A stretch of 64,000 nt of DNA from Rickettsiales bacterium (GCA_020630095.1 JAHDCD010000007.1:54629-118628), one strand, 5' to 3'. Shown: positions 26,971 to 35,841, counted from the stretch's first letter. Notes: generated from the letters alone by a model not told the origin. Numbers and translations are program-made.

Positions 26971-27014
26971 TGGTTAACAAATGGTTAACAAATGGTTAAC
27001 AAATAGCTAACTAT
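26971..27014 (-). promoter_or_regulatory. Tandem CtrA-like boxes upstream of the giant gene
   Basis: Three perfect 11-bp tandem units (26971-27003) plus a degenerate fourth. On the minus strand they read TTAACCATTTG, so TTAA cores at 26974, 26985 and 26996 are each separated by N7. TTAA-N7-TTAA with a TTAACCAT half-site is the published CtrA consensus of alphaproteobacteria. A TATATA lies 18 bp after the last TTAA in the gene's direction, consistent with a -10. Binding is inferred. Confidence 0.65.
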
Positions 27015-27019
27015 AACAG

Positions 27020-27053
27020 TTAAAGCCAAAATAAAGCCTTTATTTTGCTTTAA
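27020..27053 (-). terminator. Strong hairpin between the NRDE gene and the giant gene
   Basis: TTAAAGC/GCTTTAA and AAAATAAA/TTTATTTT stack into a 15-bp stem with one bulged base and a 3-base loop. It lies 43 bp past the stop of the NRDE-like gene and just upstream of the CtrA-like boxes, so it probably ends that transcript, though no T-run follows. Confidence 0.45.
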
Positions 27054-27095
27054 TCTTAAAAAATGCCTTAAAAACTCCTTTTTCTTTGGTTTACG

Positions 27096-27725
27096 CTAGT
27101 TTTGAGGTAAATAATTGCTTTCTATTAATTCATTTCTTTTAAATACAAATTGAGTTAGCGATTTTGTGTGTGTTTTTGGTCGTGATACAAGTATAGAATA
27201 TTCTTTATTTCCCTTTTCTTGTTGAAAATGAATGGATGGAATGGAATCTTTATAATTTTTTGATTTTAGCCAATCTTGAAACTTACCTTTTCGATAAGCG
27301 GTTACTTTTTCTTCATCTAAGGAAGAGCTGGTTATAAAGAAATGATCAGTGAAAGCGGGTCTTTCTAATTTTGTATTTTGTCCGTTGAATGTAAGTATTT
27401 CTAATTCGTTGTTTATATATTTTACTAATCGAAACGGCTTGTAATCGGAATTAGATATTTGTTCGTTGTTAAGTATTTTAGGAATAATATGCCCGCGTGA
27501 AATTATTGCTGTATCATTAGTTCCTTCATAGTAATTTAGTAAGCAAGCGAAATTGCCGTTTGATTGATGGGCACCTATCCATGTGCCATTAAATTGCGTA
27601 TCTAGTGGATAAATAAGCTCATTATATTGCTTTGGTTCAATTTCTTTTGCACGAGATCGGCTTTCATCGCGGTTCATGGTTACTATTAATTTTTCACCGC
27701 GTTTTAATATTGTCAAAGTGCACAT
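27096..27725 (-). CDS. NRDE/TANGO2-family protein
   Basis: Starting at the ATG at 27725 gives 209 residues beginning MCTLTILKRG, then VTMNRDESRSR; the N-terminal Met-Cys-T and the N-R-D-E motif define the NRDE/TANGO2 family. Other conserved features are GTWIGAHQSNGNFACLLN and SRG. An upstream in-frame ATG at 27863 would overlap the divergent gene and hide the N-terminal Cys, so I reject it. The biochemical role of the family is not settled; the eukaryotic member is linked to heme or lipid handling. Only 20 bp separate it from the divergent gene at 27746. Confidence 0.85.
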   Translation of the reverse strand: MCTLTILKRGEKLIVTMNRDESRSRAKEIEPKQYNELIYPLDTQFNGTWIGAHQSNGNFACLLNYYEGTNDTAIISRGHIIPKILNNEQISNSDYKPFRLVKYINNELEILTFNGQNTKLERPAFTDHFFITSSSLDEEKVTAYRKGKFQDWLKSKNYKDSIPSIHFQQEKGNKEYSILVSRPKTHTKSLTQFVFKRNELIESNYLPQN

Positions 27726-27745
27726 TTTGCATATCTTACAAATAG

Positions 27746-28471
27746 ATGAATCAAAAAGCAAATAAACGTCCAACGGCATGCATGATTGTAATTGGTAATG
27801 AGATTCTTTCTGGACGTACCCACGACAAGAATACGCATCATTTAGCCGGTGAGCTAACGGCAATGGGTATTGAATTGCGCGAAGGGCGCGTGGTGCCAGA
27901 TATTAAACAAGAAATTGCTGATGCAGTTAATTACGCGCGTGAACGCTATGATTATGTATTTACATCAGGTGGAATTGGGCCAACTCATGACGATATAACG
28001 GCGGAATCTATAGCTTATGCATTCGGGGTTGAGTGTGAGATTAATGATGAGGCTAGAAAGGTTTTAGAAGAATATTATGGTGATAAACTAAACGATGCTA
28101 GGCTATTAATGGCTAGAGTGCCAAAGGGTGGAAGTTTAGTAGAAAATCCAGCAACGGGTGCGCCAGCTTTTAAAGTAGAAAATGTTTATGTTTTTGCAGG
28201 TGTTCCTAGAATATTTGCGGCAATGCTAGATGCTGCAAAGGCAGAGTTAGTAGGCGGAGAGCCAATAAAAGCAGCAAACATATTTACTAATAAATATGAA
28301 AGCGAAATTGCAGCAGATTTAGGAGATATACAGAATAAATATCCGCAGGTGGACATTGGTTCTTATCCACAGATGAAGAGCGGTGAGTATGGGGTTTCAA
28401 TTGTTCTTCGTGGAGATGATGAAGAGTTGATAAGTAGTGCTATGACGGAAATAAAGGGGTTCTTAAAATAA
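27746..28471 (+). CDS. CinA/MoaB-like molybdopterin-binding domain protein
   Basis: The 241-residue protein has the MoCF-biosynthesis fold: GNEILSGRTHDKN near the start, DYVFTSGGIGPTHDDIT in the middle, ATGAPAFKVENVYVFAGVP later. This is the stand-alone COG1058 type related to the N-terminal domain of CinA. It lacks the C-terminal PncC deamidase domain. The stop overlaps the start of the Hda gene in a TAATG, suggesting coupled translation. Confidence 0.88.
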   Translation: MNQKANKRPTACMIVIGNEILSGRTHDKNTHHLAGELTAMGIELREGRVVPDIKQEIADAVNYARERYDYVFTSGGIGPTHDDITAESIAYAFGVECEINDEARKVLEEYYGDKLNDARLLMARVPKGGSLVENPATGAPAFKVENVYVFAGVPRIFAAMLDAAKAELVGGEPIKAANIFTNKYESEIAADLGDIQNKYPQVDIGSYPQMKSGEYGVSIVLRGDDEELISSAMTEIKGFLK

Positions 28472-29037
28472 TGGAATTATTTCAAACAGATTCAGTTAAA
28501 AATGAACTTATAATTGGTGAGTTTAATAAAGAAGCTAATGATTATTTAGCTCAGGATAATTGGCCACATTTTGCAGTGATATTTTATGGCAATACAGGTG
28601 TAGGTAAAAGTTTCTTATCAGAGCATTATGATTTAAGTGAGTTTGGTAATATTGAGTTGCTAGAAGGTGAAGAGGACGAAGTTCAGCTTTTTAATATTTA
28701 TAATGAGTTAAGAAATATGGAAGGACAGAGGTTGATTGTTACTTCTTCTAAGCATCCTGATGAGCTTAAGTTTGCCTTACCAGATTTAACTACCCGTTTA
28801 AAGGAATGTCCGGCCATTCAAGTGAATCAACCAGATAATGAAGATATTAAGAAGTATACGATAATGTGCTTTGTAGCTAGGCAGTTAAAAGTTAATGATG
28901 AAGTGATTGAGTATATCTTAAAGCGTGTAAATCGTGATTTTAATAGCATAAATGAGCTTATTTGGAAGCTGGATGACGTTTCTATAGAAGAGAGTAGGAA
29001 TGTTACGATTCCATTAATTAGAGACATTTTAGGATAA
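28471..29037 (+). CDS. hdaA: Hda-like DnaA-related protein
   Basis: The 188-residue protein is a short AAA+ relative of DnaA without its DNA-binding domain. Walker A is FYGNTGVGKSFL; IVTSSKHPDELKFALPDLTTRLKECPAIQV matches sensor 1 and the arginine-finger region of DnaA/Hda; the end (VNRDFNSINELIWKLDDVSIEESRNVTIPLIRDIL) is the lid domain. In alphaproteobacteria Hda promotes DnaA-ATP hydrolysis after initiation. Walker B seems weak (no clear DD). Start overlaps the previous stop by one base. Confidence 0.82.
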   Translation: MELFQTDSVKNELIIGEFNKEANDYLAQDNWPHFAVIFYGNTGVGKSFLSEHYDLSEFGNIELLEGEEDEVQLFNIYNELRNMEGQRLIVTSSKHPDELKFALPDLTTRLKECPAIQVNQPDNEDIKKYTIMCFVARQLKVNDEVIEYILKRVNRDFNSINELIWKLDDVSIEESRNVTIPLIRDILG

Positions 29038-29070
29038 TATTTCCAATATTTTGGAACAAACTTAATTTTG

Positions 29071-29087
29071 TTAACGATATTTTAACC
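29071..29087 (+). promoter_or_regulatory. CtrA-like box upstream of two small genes
   Basis: TTAACGATATTTTAACC contains TTAA-N7-TTAACC and continues CAT, matching the CtrA full site with a consensus TTAACCAT half. A small palindrome TTCCAA-tatt-TTGGAA (29041-29056) lies just before it. The next start codon is about 180 bp downstream, leaving room for a leader with a weak hairpin (GCTGAG/CTCAGC near 29131-29160). Confidence 0.55.
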
Positions 29088-29265
29088 ATTTTCGGATAAC
29101 AATTGTACTTAGAGTTAGTTGTTTGTGATAGGCTGAGTCGATAAGTATGTTGGCTCAGCTTTATTTCCAAACGGCATTAATCTCTCGCAAGACAACTAAA
29201 CTAGAACTAGGTTTAATATAACTGTACCCTTGTGGTTAGGGTGCATACACATGAGGTGAACGTTG

Positions 29266-29427
29266 ATGGTTAACGAAATAAAAAACAATTATAGAAAGGC
29301 ATCTTTAGTAGAAGCGTTACAAGCTTTCCACGATAAGAAGTTATCAGAGCAAACCAAGAGTGACTTAGATGATCATTCTTCTCACGATTTCCGTAAGCAA
29401 CATAATATTCCAAGAAAGCACTTTTAA
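29266..29427 (+). CDS. Small unknown basic protein (53 residues)
   Basis: ATG at 29266 is preceded at optimal distance by GAGGTGA, the best Shine-Dalgarno in this neighbourhood. The 53-residue product is hydrophilic, helical in its first half (NNYRKASLVEALQAFHDKKL) and ends HNIPRKHF, rich in His/Lys/Arg. No family is recognised. The CtrA-like box upstream and the following small gene suggest a cell-cycle-controlled small operon. Confidence 0.6.
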   Translation: MVNEIKNNYRKASLVEALQAFHDKKLSEQTKSDLDDHSSHDFRKQHNIPRKHF

Positions 29428-29461
29428 TTAATAAATTACAAGGGGTTGTAGGAAGCATTAC

Positions 29462-29755
29462 ATGAAAAATATAGATGGTATTAATGAACCAGAAATGAGT
29501 GACTTTGAATCTGCGATATTGAATGCAGATCCAAGTAAGCTTAATCAAAAAATACTTCAAGCCCTTGAAGGTACTCCTATGGATCATAGGAAAAATACAT
29601 TTGATATGGAGATGTTTAAAGAAAATGTTAGTTCACAAGGTAAGGTCGATAGTGATCTAAAAATACCTAGTGAAGCTAGAGTTAAAGAGCAAATAGAAAA
29701 CTTCTTGCAGAATCAGGATTATGGCATGGGCCATGATAGAGGTGCTAGCATTTAG
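29462..29755 (+). CDS. Unknown acidic 97-residue protein
   Basis: ATG follows AGGAAG at good distance. The protein is hydrophilic and probably largely helical, without a signal peptide or membrane segment. It follows the 53-residue gene by 34 bp on the same strand and is closed by a terminator hairpin at 29764, so the two likely form one transcript. No homologue is recognised. Confidence 0.7.
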   Translation: MKNIDGINEPEMSDFESAILNADPSKLNQKILQALEGTPMDHRKNTFDMEMFKENVSSQGKVDSDLKIPSEARVKEQIENFLQNQDYGMGHDRGASI

Positions 29756-29763
29756 AAACTGCT

Positions 29764-29796
29764 ATAAAAAAAGGAGCTTCATAGAGCCCCTTTTTG
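29764..29796. terminator. Bidirectional intrinsic terminator
   Basis: An A-rich arm with AAAAAGG-AGCT pairs with AGAGC-CCTTTTT, giving a stem flanked by A and T runs. It lies between convergent genes (29755 plus, glnII minus) and can serve both. Confidence 0.75.
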
Positions 29797-29816
29797 TTAC
29801 TTATATTAAAGCTTAG

Positions 29817-30908
29817 TTATGCTTTTCTTGGCCAAGATTTGAATTCCATTACAGATTCATCAACATTGGCAATGGTAGCGCAAATACGTGCGGCAACTAA
29901 GTAAGGGTCTGCGTTTGCACCCGGACGTCTGTCTTCTAAGTAGCCATAACCTTTAGCTGCAACGCCACGTGGAATACGTATAGAGCAACCTCTGTCCGCT
30001 GTACCTGCAGAGAAAGTGTTAATATCAGCTGTTTCATGTAGGCCAGTTAAGCGCTCTTCTAATTTATCGCCGTAAAGAACAATATGTTCGTTGTGCTTTT
30101 TAGATAATCTTTCGATACAAGTATCAATCGCGGCTTGTCCCTTTGCTTTATCTCTAGTTTCATTTGTAGAGAAGTTGGTATGCATACCAGCGCCGTTCCA
30201 ATCACCTTTTACAGGCTTGTTTTCGAATGAAATATGGTAGCCATAATCTTCAGATACGCGGTGAGCTAACCAACGGGCAAACCAAGTATGGTCTGTGCCG
30301 TTTAATACGCCGTTATCTTCTGAATTGTCAAAGAAGCGTGGACCAACTTGGAATTCCCATTGCCCGGGCATTACTTCTGCGTTGATACCGCAGAATAGTA
30401 AACCAGCTTCTATGCATACATCTGCATGATGTTCAACGAATTCACGGCCAAAAATTTGTTTAGAGCCAACGCCACAATAGTAAGGACCTTGTTGACCGGG
30501 GTAGCCTTCTACAGGCCAGCCTAAAGGTTTAACACCTTCGTAGATTGTGTATTCTTGTTCAAAGCCCATCCATGTATCAAGGTCGCCAGCGCCGGCTTCT
30601 AATACAGCTCGTAATTGCGCGCGAGAATTTGATTCGTGTGGAGTTACTCCATCCGGCTCAAAAACTTCGGTCATTACTAGGTAGTTACCTTCACCACGTG
30701 TAGGGTCTTTTATAAAATTTACTGGTTTTAAGATACAGTCAGAGTCTGTGCCAACTGCTTGCTCAGTTGATGAACCATCGAAAGACCATTCAGGGAAGTC
30801 CTCAATTTTGGGGTTTTCTGGTAATTTAAGAGCGCGAGTTTTTGAGCGCATCTGCCTTACTGGAACGTGACCATCTAACCAAATATATTCTACTAATGTT
30901 GGGTGCAT
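29817..30908 (-). CDS. glnII: Glutamine synthetase type II (eukaryote-like)
   Basis: This 363-residue protein is the short GSII form, not the usual 470-residue GlnA. Motifs are WSFDGSSTEQA near residue 42-52, MGFEQEYTIYEG, QQGPYYCGVG, CGINAEVMPGQWEFQVGP, WNGAGMHTNFST, HETADINTFSAGTADRGCSIRIPR and EDRRPGANADPYLV. It makes glutamine from glutamate, ammonia and ATP. GSII in bacteria is best known from rhizobia and some other alphaproteobacteria and actinobacteria. It lacks the adenylylation tyrosine loop of GlnA. It stands alone, with 93 bp to secD. Confidence 0.95.
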   Translation of the reverse strand: MHPTLVEYIWLDGHVPVRQMRSKTRALKLPENPKIEDFPEWSFDGSSTEQAVGTDSDCILKPVNFIKDPTRGEGNYLVMTEVFEPDGVTPHESNSRAQLRAVLEAGAGDLDTWMGFEQEYTIYEGVKPLGWPVEGYPGQQGPYYCGVGSKQIFGREFVEHHADVCIEAGLLFCGINAEVMPGQWEFQVGPRFFDNSEDNGVLNGTDHTWFARWLAHRVSEDYGYHISFENKPVKGDWNGAGMHTNFSTNETRDKAKGQAAIDTCIERLSKKHNEHIVLYGDKLEERLTGLHETADINTFSAGTADRGCSIRIPRGVAAKGYGYLEDRRPGANADPYLVAARICATIANVDESVMEFKSWPRKA

Positions 30909-31001
30909 TTTTAATTTTCTAATTGTTAAAAAGATTAAGAATTATAACGCTTTATAACTTAAAATCCTTTAGTGTGCAAATGAAATATACTCTTTTCTAA
31001 A

Positions 31002-32507
31002 TTACTTACCGCGAAGAGTTACTAAGCTTCTAGTTAATACTAGGGCTGAGAACATTGAGCATAAAATACCGATAGATAATGTAACGGCGAAACCTTTTAC
31101 TGGGCCTGTGCCGAATGCAAATAGAATAACTGCGCCTATTAAGGTGGTAATGTTACTATCCAAAATAGTATTGTAAGCGGCTTCGAAGCCTTTATCAATT
31201 GCTACCGCAGAAGATTTGCGGTTAAGTTTTTCTTCTTTGATTCTTTCAAATATTAATACGTTGGCATCCACTGCCATACCTACTGTTAATATTAAACCAG
31301 CAATACCCGGAAGCGTTAATGTTGCGCCCATATAAATTATAATGGCGAATACTAGTACAAGGTTAATAGTAAGCGCTATTGATGCGAATAAGCCGTATAG
31401 TCTGTAATAGATTAGCATTAATATAACTACTAAAACTAGGGCGATTATTGAGGCTATCTTGCCGGCATCTATTGAGTCTTGTCCTAAAGATGGGCCAACA
31501 GAGCGTTCTTCAAGTACTTCGATTGGAGCGGGTAATGCACCCGCACGTAATAAAGTTGCAAGCTCGTTAACTTCTTGGTGAGTAAAGTTGCCTTCAATAA
31601 TACCTGAGCCACCATTAATATGCGAACGTATAACTGGTGCTGAAAGGATTACGTTATCAAGCATTATAGCAAATGGTTTGCCTATGTTATCACGCGTTGT
31701 GTTACCGAACTTTCTACCGCCAGAGGTATCGAAAGTGAAATCTACAACGGGTTGTCCGTCTTGACCTATTGTTCCGTTTGAATCTACTAGGTTTTCACCA
31801 GATACAATTGCGCGTTTTTGGATTAGATAATATAAACCATTTTTATCTTGAGCTAATTTATAGCCACCAGGTACGCCACGAACTTCAGATTTTGTAGTAA
31901 ATCCTAGCGGAACATTTGGATTGTTTACACGTTCGTTATTTTTTCTGTGTAGTAGGTGGAAGGTAAGTTTTGCAGTTTTACCTAGTAAATCTTTAAGTTC
32001 TTCAGGGTTCTCTAACCCTGGAACTTGTAGTAAGATTCTTTCTTCACCTTGGCGCTGAATAATAGGTTCTCTTGTACCTGTTTCATCTACACGTCTACGG
32101 ATGATTTCGATAGATTGTTCAATTAGTTTAGATTTTATTTTCTTTAGCTCTTCTTCTTTAAAAAAGATTTCTAGCTTGTTTGCGCTTGCAACGCTCATTA
32201 CGCGAGGGTCGACTTCACGGCGGATTGCGTATTCATCAAATTCACCCAGTATTTCAACCGATACTTTATCTTTTGAAGTGGAAAGATTTTTATAGCCTAG
32301 TTTTTTGTCAATTAATGCTGCGCGAGTTGAATCTTTTAAGTTTTCAACCTGCTCATCCATGTACTCATCAAAGTCTACGCTTAATAGCAGGTATGAGCCA
32401 CCGCGCAAATCAAGACCTAGTTTGATATCTTTAAAATTAAGCGAAGCATAGGCTACAGCTATAATAGTTATGGCAAGGGCAATTATTAATCGTACAGAGT
32501 TATTCAT
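31002..32507 (-). CDS. secD: Protein translocase subunit SecD
   Basis: The 501-residue protein starts at the ATG at 32507, which overlaps the stop of the upstream gene in a TAATG; a longer frame from 32564 lies inside that gene and is rejected. An N-terminal TM is followed by DIKLGLDLRGGSYLLLSVD (SecD motif), RRRVDETGTREPIIQRQGEERILLQVPG, the periplasmic P1 head and five C-terminal TMs with GMAVDANVLIFERIKEE and NITTLIGAVILFAFGTGPVKGFAVTLSIGI. It assists Sec export using the proton gradient. SecF and YajC are not adjacent, which is unusual. Confidence 0.93.
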   Translation of the reverse strand: MNNSVRLIIALAITIIAVAYASLNFKDIKLGLDLRGGSYLLLSVDFDEYMDEQVENLKDSTRAALIDKKLGYKNLSTSKDKVSVEILGEFDEYAIRREVDPRVMSVASANKLEIFFKEEELKKIKSKLIEQSIEIIRRRVDETGTREPIIQRQGEERILLQVPGLENPEELKDLLGKTAKLTFHLLHRKNNERVNNPNVPLGFTTKSEVRGVPGGYKLAQDKNGLYYLIQKRAIVSGENLVDSNGTIGQDGQPVVDFTFDTSGGRKFGNTTRDNIGKPFAIMLDNVILSAPVIRSHINGGSGIIEGNFTHQEVNELATLLRAGALPAPIEVLEERSVGPSLGQDSIDAGKIASIIALVLVVILMLIYYRLYGLFASIALTINLVLVFAIIIYMGATLTLPGIAGLILTVGMAVDANVLIFERIKEEKLNRKSSAVAIDKGFEAAYNTILDSNITTLIGAVILFAFGTGPVKGFAVTLSIGILCSMFSALVLTRSLVTLRGK

Positions 32508-33712
32508 TAGAACATTTGGGTCATGTTGCTGTATAAAGGTCCGAATACAGCAAGGATAATCCATACTAATAGTAAACCTATAGTCATTGTCAACATTGGC
32601 TGAATGGCGCCGACCATCATATCTACAGAATCTTCAACTTCGCGGTCGTAAAATTCGTTAATATTGCGCAGTGCGGGTTCCATATTTCCTGAGTCTTCAC
32701 CTACTTTGAACATACGTAGCACTAAGTTAGGAAATAGGCCGGTTCTGTCCATTGAGCTGGCAATGGTTTCGCCGCCAGATACGCTGGTTATGATGTCTTC
32801 TACGCCTTCTTTTAGTACCATGTTGCTCATTACCATTTTGGCGGATTCTAAGCATTTTAATATTTCTACACCGCTTGAATATGTAATGGTAAAGAAGTGT
32901 GCAAAACGTGAGATATTAGACTTTAATATCATGTTGCCGAATACGGGGGCTTTTATGGTTACGGAATCTATATAATAGCGGAACGGATCTGATATTTTAT
33001 ATAATACTGAACATACCATTATAGTTACCACCATGAGTACTAGCATTATGAGTCCGTAATTTTGGAAGAATTCGGATGTGGCTATTAAGGCCTGTGTCAT
33101 GAAAGGTAGTTCGATCTTTAGAGTGTTTAAGAACTCGGTAATTTGTGGAACTACGAAGGTCATCATTACTGTTACGATACCAATGATAATGAAGAACATG
33201 AATATTGGGTAACGAAGGGCTTTTTTAACTTTGCTTCTGAAGTTATCGGTCCATTTAATATGTTCCTGCAAATGGTGGAATGAGCGTGCTAAGTCGCCTG
33301 TGCGCTCACCTACGGAAACTAGGCCGATAAATACTTCGTCAAAAATTTCTGTATGTTTGCTTAACGCGGCAGATAATTGCTCACCAGATTGCACATTATC
33401 GTGAATGTCCGAAAGTACTGAGCGGAATAGTGGGTTTGCTACGGCATCGCGAACATCGGCTAGGCCTTCAAGTAATGGTACACCTGCACGCTCTAATTGC
33501 TCCATGTGAACGCACATCATTACAAGGTCTTTAGGTTTTACTTTGTAGAATAAAGATGAGCCTTTAGCGATTTTTGTTTTTAGCTCGCTATGCGATAATA
33601 AAGATAGGCCTTGGTTTTCTAATTTAGATTCTAATTCGCCAAGAGAGCTGGCTTGCATTTTACCGCTCATTATATCGCCTGAATCATCGACCGCTTTAAA
33701 TTTATATTGCAT
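32507..33712 (-). CDS. Type II secretion/type IV pilus GspF/PilC family membrane protein
   Basis: Start chosen at the ATG at 33712 so that the protein begins MQYKFKAVDDSG as GspF/PilC proteins do; an ATG four codons earlier is possible. About 401 residues with two T2SSF repeats: LERAGVPLLEGLADVRD..GEQLSAALSKHTEIFDEVFIGLVSVGERTGDL and its C-terminal counterpart SSGVEILKCLESAKMV..GGETIASSMDRTGLFPNLVLRMFKVGEDSG, each followed by TM segments (about 165-190, 215-240, 370-400). No pilin, GspE or GspD is nearby. It is translationally coupled to secD by a one-base overlap. Confidence 0.9.
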   Translation of the reverse strand: MQYKFKAVDDSGDIMSGKMQASSLGELESKLENQGLSLLSHSELKTKIAKGSSLFYKVKPKDLVMMCVHMEQLERAGVPLLEGLADVRDAVANPLFRSVLSDIHDNVQSGEQLSAALSKHTEIFDEVFIGLVSVGERTGDLARSFHHLQEHIKWTDNFRSKVKKALRYPIFMFFIIIGIVTVMMTFVVPQITEFLNTLKIELPFMTQALIATSEFFQNYGLIMLVLMVVTIMVCSVLYKISDPFRYYIDSVTIKAPVFGNMILKSNISRFAHFFTITYSSGVEILKCLESAKMVMSNMVLKEGVEDIITSVSGGETIASSMDRTGLFPNLVLRMFKVGEDSGNMEPALRNINEFYDREVEDSVDMMVGAIQPMLTMTIGLLLVWIILAVFGPLYSNMTQMF

Positions 33713-33755
33713 TGCTAAATGCAAGGTTTAGCAATGTTTACTAGGATTGGCAAGG

Positions 33756-34310
33756 CTATTTCAAAGCATCAAAAATGATATCAATTTCTGGTCTATCTTT
33801 GTAACCTTCTTCAGTGAATTTATGAGAGATTATACCTTCATTATTTACTACATAAATATGAGGGTGTGGGATGCCATAAAATCTTGAGCCTTTTTTAGGC
33901 TCTTCATTTAAGATTCCAAACGCGTTGATAATCTGAGATTCAGTATCGCTTACTACGGGGAATTTTACTTTGTACCTTTTAGTAAACTTATTCACTTCTT
34001 TTAAACTATCGTAAGTTACAGCGATAGCCTTATATCCAGCTTCATTTAATTTTTTATAGTTTTTACTCCATTCTTTAATTTGCTTTTTGCAGAATGGACA
34101 CCAATCTACCGAGCGAATGAAAATAATAGCTAGGCCTTTTTCACCAGAAAAATTTGTATAATTAATAATCGCGCCATTGGCTTTTTGAGAGCTTATTTCA
34201 TGTGGGATTTTATCGCCAACATTAGCTCCTAGAGCGTTAGAGCTTAAGGGTAGTAAAGATACAAGTAGACATATTGCTAAAGTTCTAATAAGTGTTTTTT
34301 TCATGCCCAT
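33756..34310 (-). CDS. Exported peroxiredoxin/redoxin-like protein
   Basis: A 184-residue protein with an N-terminal signal peptide (hydrophobic residues about 8-22, then SNALGA) and an AhpC/TSA-type thioredoxin fold. The active site SVDWCPFCKKQ is a CxxC in the peroxiredoxin position; the central strand pair (GLAIIFIR, KAIAVTYDSLKEVNKFTKRYKVKFPVVSD) and IPHPHIYVVNNEGII are typical. It probably acts in periplasmic thiol-disulfide or peroxide reduction. An ATG two codons later is an equally good start. It lies 52 bp below ftsZ. Confidence 0.85.
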   Translation of the reverse strand: MGMKKTLIRTLAICLLVSLLPLSSNALGANVGDKIPHEISSQKANGAIINYTNFSGEKGLAIIFIRSVDWCPFCKKQIKEWSKNYKKLNEAGYKAIAVTYDSLKEVNKFTKRYKVKFPVVSDTESQIINAFGILNEEPKKGSRFYGIPHPHIYVVNNEGIISHKFTEEGYKDRPEIDIIFDALK

Positions 34311-34362
34311 TCAGGTTGTGTTACCTAAATAGATTCATTAGCATTAATTAAAACATTACAAA

Positions 34363-35841
34363 TTATTTTCTACGTAAGAAAGCGGGGATTTCTAGGTCGT
34401 CATCTTCAGCTTCAGCAGGAACATTAGCTGTTTCAGCAGGTTGGTCGCCAGATGATGCAGATTCATCGCTTTCAGCGTTTTTCTTGCCAAATAATGAGTT
34501 GAATAGACTGCTACCAGAATTTTGTTGTTGTGGTTGAGCTTGTGCAGGAACTTCTGGAGTTGCTTCAGCAGTTTCAGTTGCTTCTTGGAAATCATTAGCG
34601 GCCTCGAATTCCTTTTCCTGCTTTTCAAAGAATTTTGGCTCTGCATTATTATTAATTTCGATAGGCTCTTCAATTATTTCAGGTTCAGCTTGAGCTACTT
34701 CTTGTTTTTGCGCTTGTGGAACTTGAGGTGCAGGAGGAATGAAGCTATCATTCTTAATTATCGGTTGTTCAATTTCTGTTTTTTGTGTTTGAGAAGCTGC
34801 CGCACCAGCGCCAGTATTACTACCAAGTGAAGATTTGTAGCTTTCAATTTTATTGTTTGAAGTTGTAACTGCAGCACCAGCTTCAATACCTGTTGCAACA
34901 ACAGATACGCGTAAGTTGCCTTCCATATTCGAAAGTAAAGATGTACCGAAGATTAAGTTTGCATCATCATCAACTTCATCGCGGATTCTATTAACGGCTT
35001 CATCAACTTCGAATAGAGTAATATCGTCGCCACCAGTAATATTAACAATAACGCCTTTTGCGCCTTTCATTGAAATATTATCAAGTAGTGGGTTGTTAAT
35101 TGCGGCTTCAGCGGCTTCAAGGGCTCTATGCTCACCTTCAGCTTCGCCTGTTCCCATCATTGCTTTACCCATTTCACTCATTACGGAACGGATATCTGCG
35201 AAGTCAAGGTTAACTAGTCCGGCACGAGTTATAAGGTCTGTAATGCCTGATACACCGGCTGATAGAACGCTGTCAGCTAAGCCGAATGCTTGCTTGAATG
35301 TTGTGTTCTTATCAGCGATTCTGAATAGGTTTTGGTTAGGGATAATAATTAAAGTATCAACGTGTTTTTGAAGTTCTTCTAAGCCGGCTTCAGCTACTTT
35401 CATGCGGTGTGCACCTTCAAATAGGAATGGCTTAGTCACTACACCTACTGTTAAAATGCCTTTGTCACGTGCGCGCTTGGCAATTACTGGCGCGGCGCCA
35501 GTGCCTGTACCACCACCTAAACCAGCAGTAATGAATACCATATTATTGCCTTCTAGGTAGTTATCAATTTGGTCTGAACTTTCTTCAGCGGCAGCTTTAC
35601 CAACTTCTGGGTATGAGCCTGCGCCTAGGCCTTTAGTTATTGAATTACCTAGTTGAATTACGTTTTGACAAGGGTTAGACTCTAATGCTTGAGCATCTGT
35701 ATTGGCAATTACAAACTCAACACCAGTTACGCCAGTATCAATCATGTTGCCAACGCCGTTACCACCTGCGCCACCTACACCGAATATTAAGATATTTGGG
35801 TTGAAGTTAGTTGCTTCTGGGATGTTTAATTCAATAGCCAT
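34363..35841 (-). CDS. ftsZ: Cell division GTPase FtsZ
   Basis: The 492-residue protein has [13 protein letters not shown] (residues 21-33), the tubulin signature [10 protein letters not shown] (109-118), [20 protein letters not shown] and [19 protein letters not shown] long linker (about 330-475) rich in Gln/Glu/Ala/Pro precedes the conserved C-terminal peptide [11 protein letters not shown] that binds FtsA. It forms the Z-ring. It follows ftsA by 55 bp. The long linker is typical of alphaproteobacterial FtsZ. Confidence 0.97.
   Translation of the reverse strand: MAIELNIPEATNFNPNILIFGVGGAGGNGVGNMIDTGVTGVEFVIANTDAQALESNPCQNVIQLGNSITKGLGAGSYPEVGKAAAEESSDQIDNYLEGNNMVFITAGLGGGTGTGAAPVIAKRARDKGILTVGVVTKPFLFEGAHRMKVAEAGLEELQKHVDTLIIIPNQNLFRIADKNTTFKQAFGLADSVLSAGVSGITDLITRAGLVNLDFADIRSVMSEMGKAMMGTGEAEGEHRALEAAEAAINNPLLDNISMKGAKGVIVNITGGDDITLFEVDEAVNRIRDEVDDDANLIFGTSLLSNMEGNLRVSVVATGIEAGAAVTTSNNKIESYKSSLGSNTGAGAAASQTQKTEIEQPIIKNDSFIPPAPQVPQAQKQEVAQAEPEIIEEPIEINNNAEPKFFEKQEKEFEAANDFQEATETAEATPEVPAQAQPQQQNSGSSLFNSLFGKKNAESDESASSGDQPAETANVPAEAEDDDLEIPAFLRRK

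Noticed and set aside
26971..27014. CRISPR-like array or simple satellite
   Set aside because: Units are 11 bp without spacers and match the CtrA site spacing, so a regulatory reading is better.
32507..32564. Longer SecD N-terminus
   Set aside because: The extra 19 codons lie inside gspF and precede the standard SecD start, which is coupled by TAATG.
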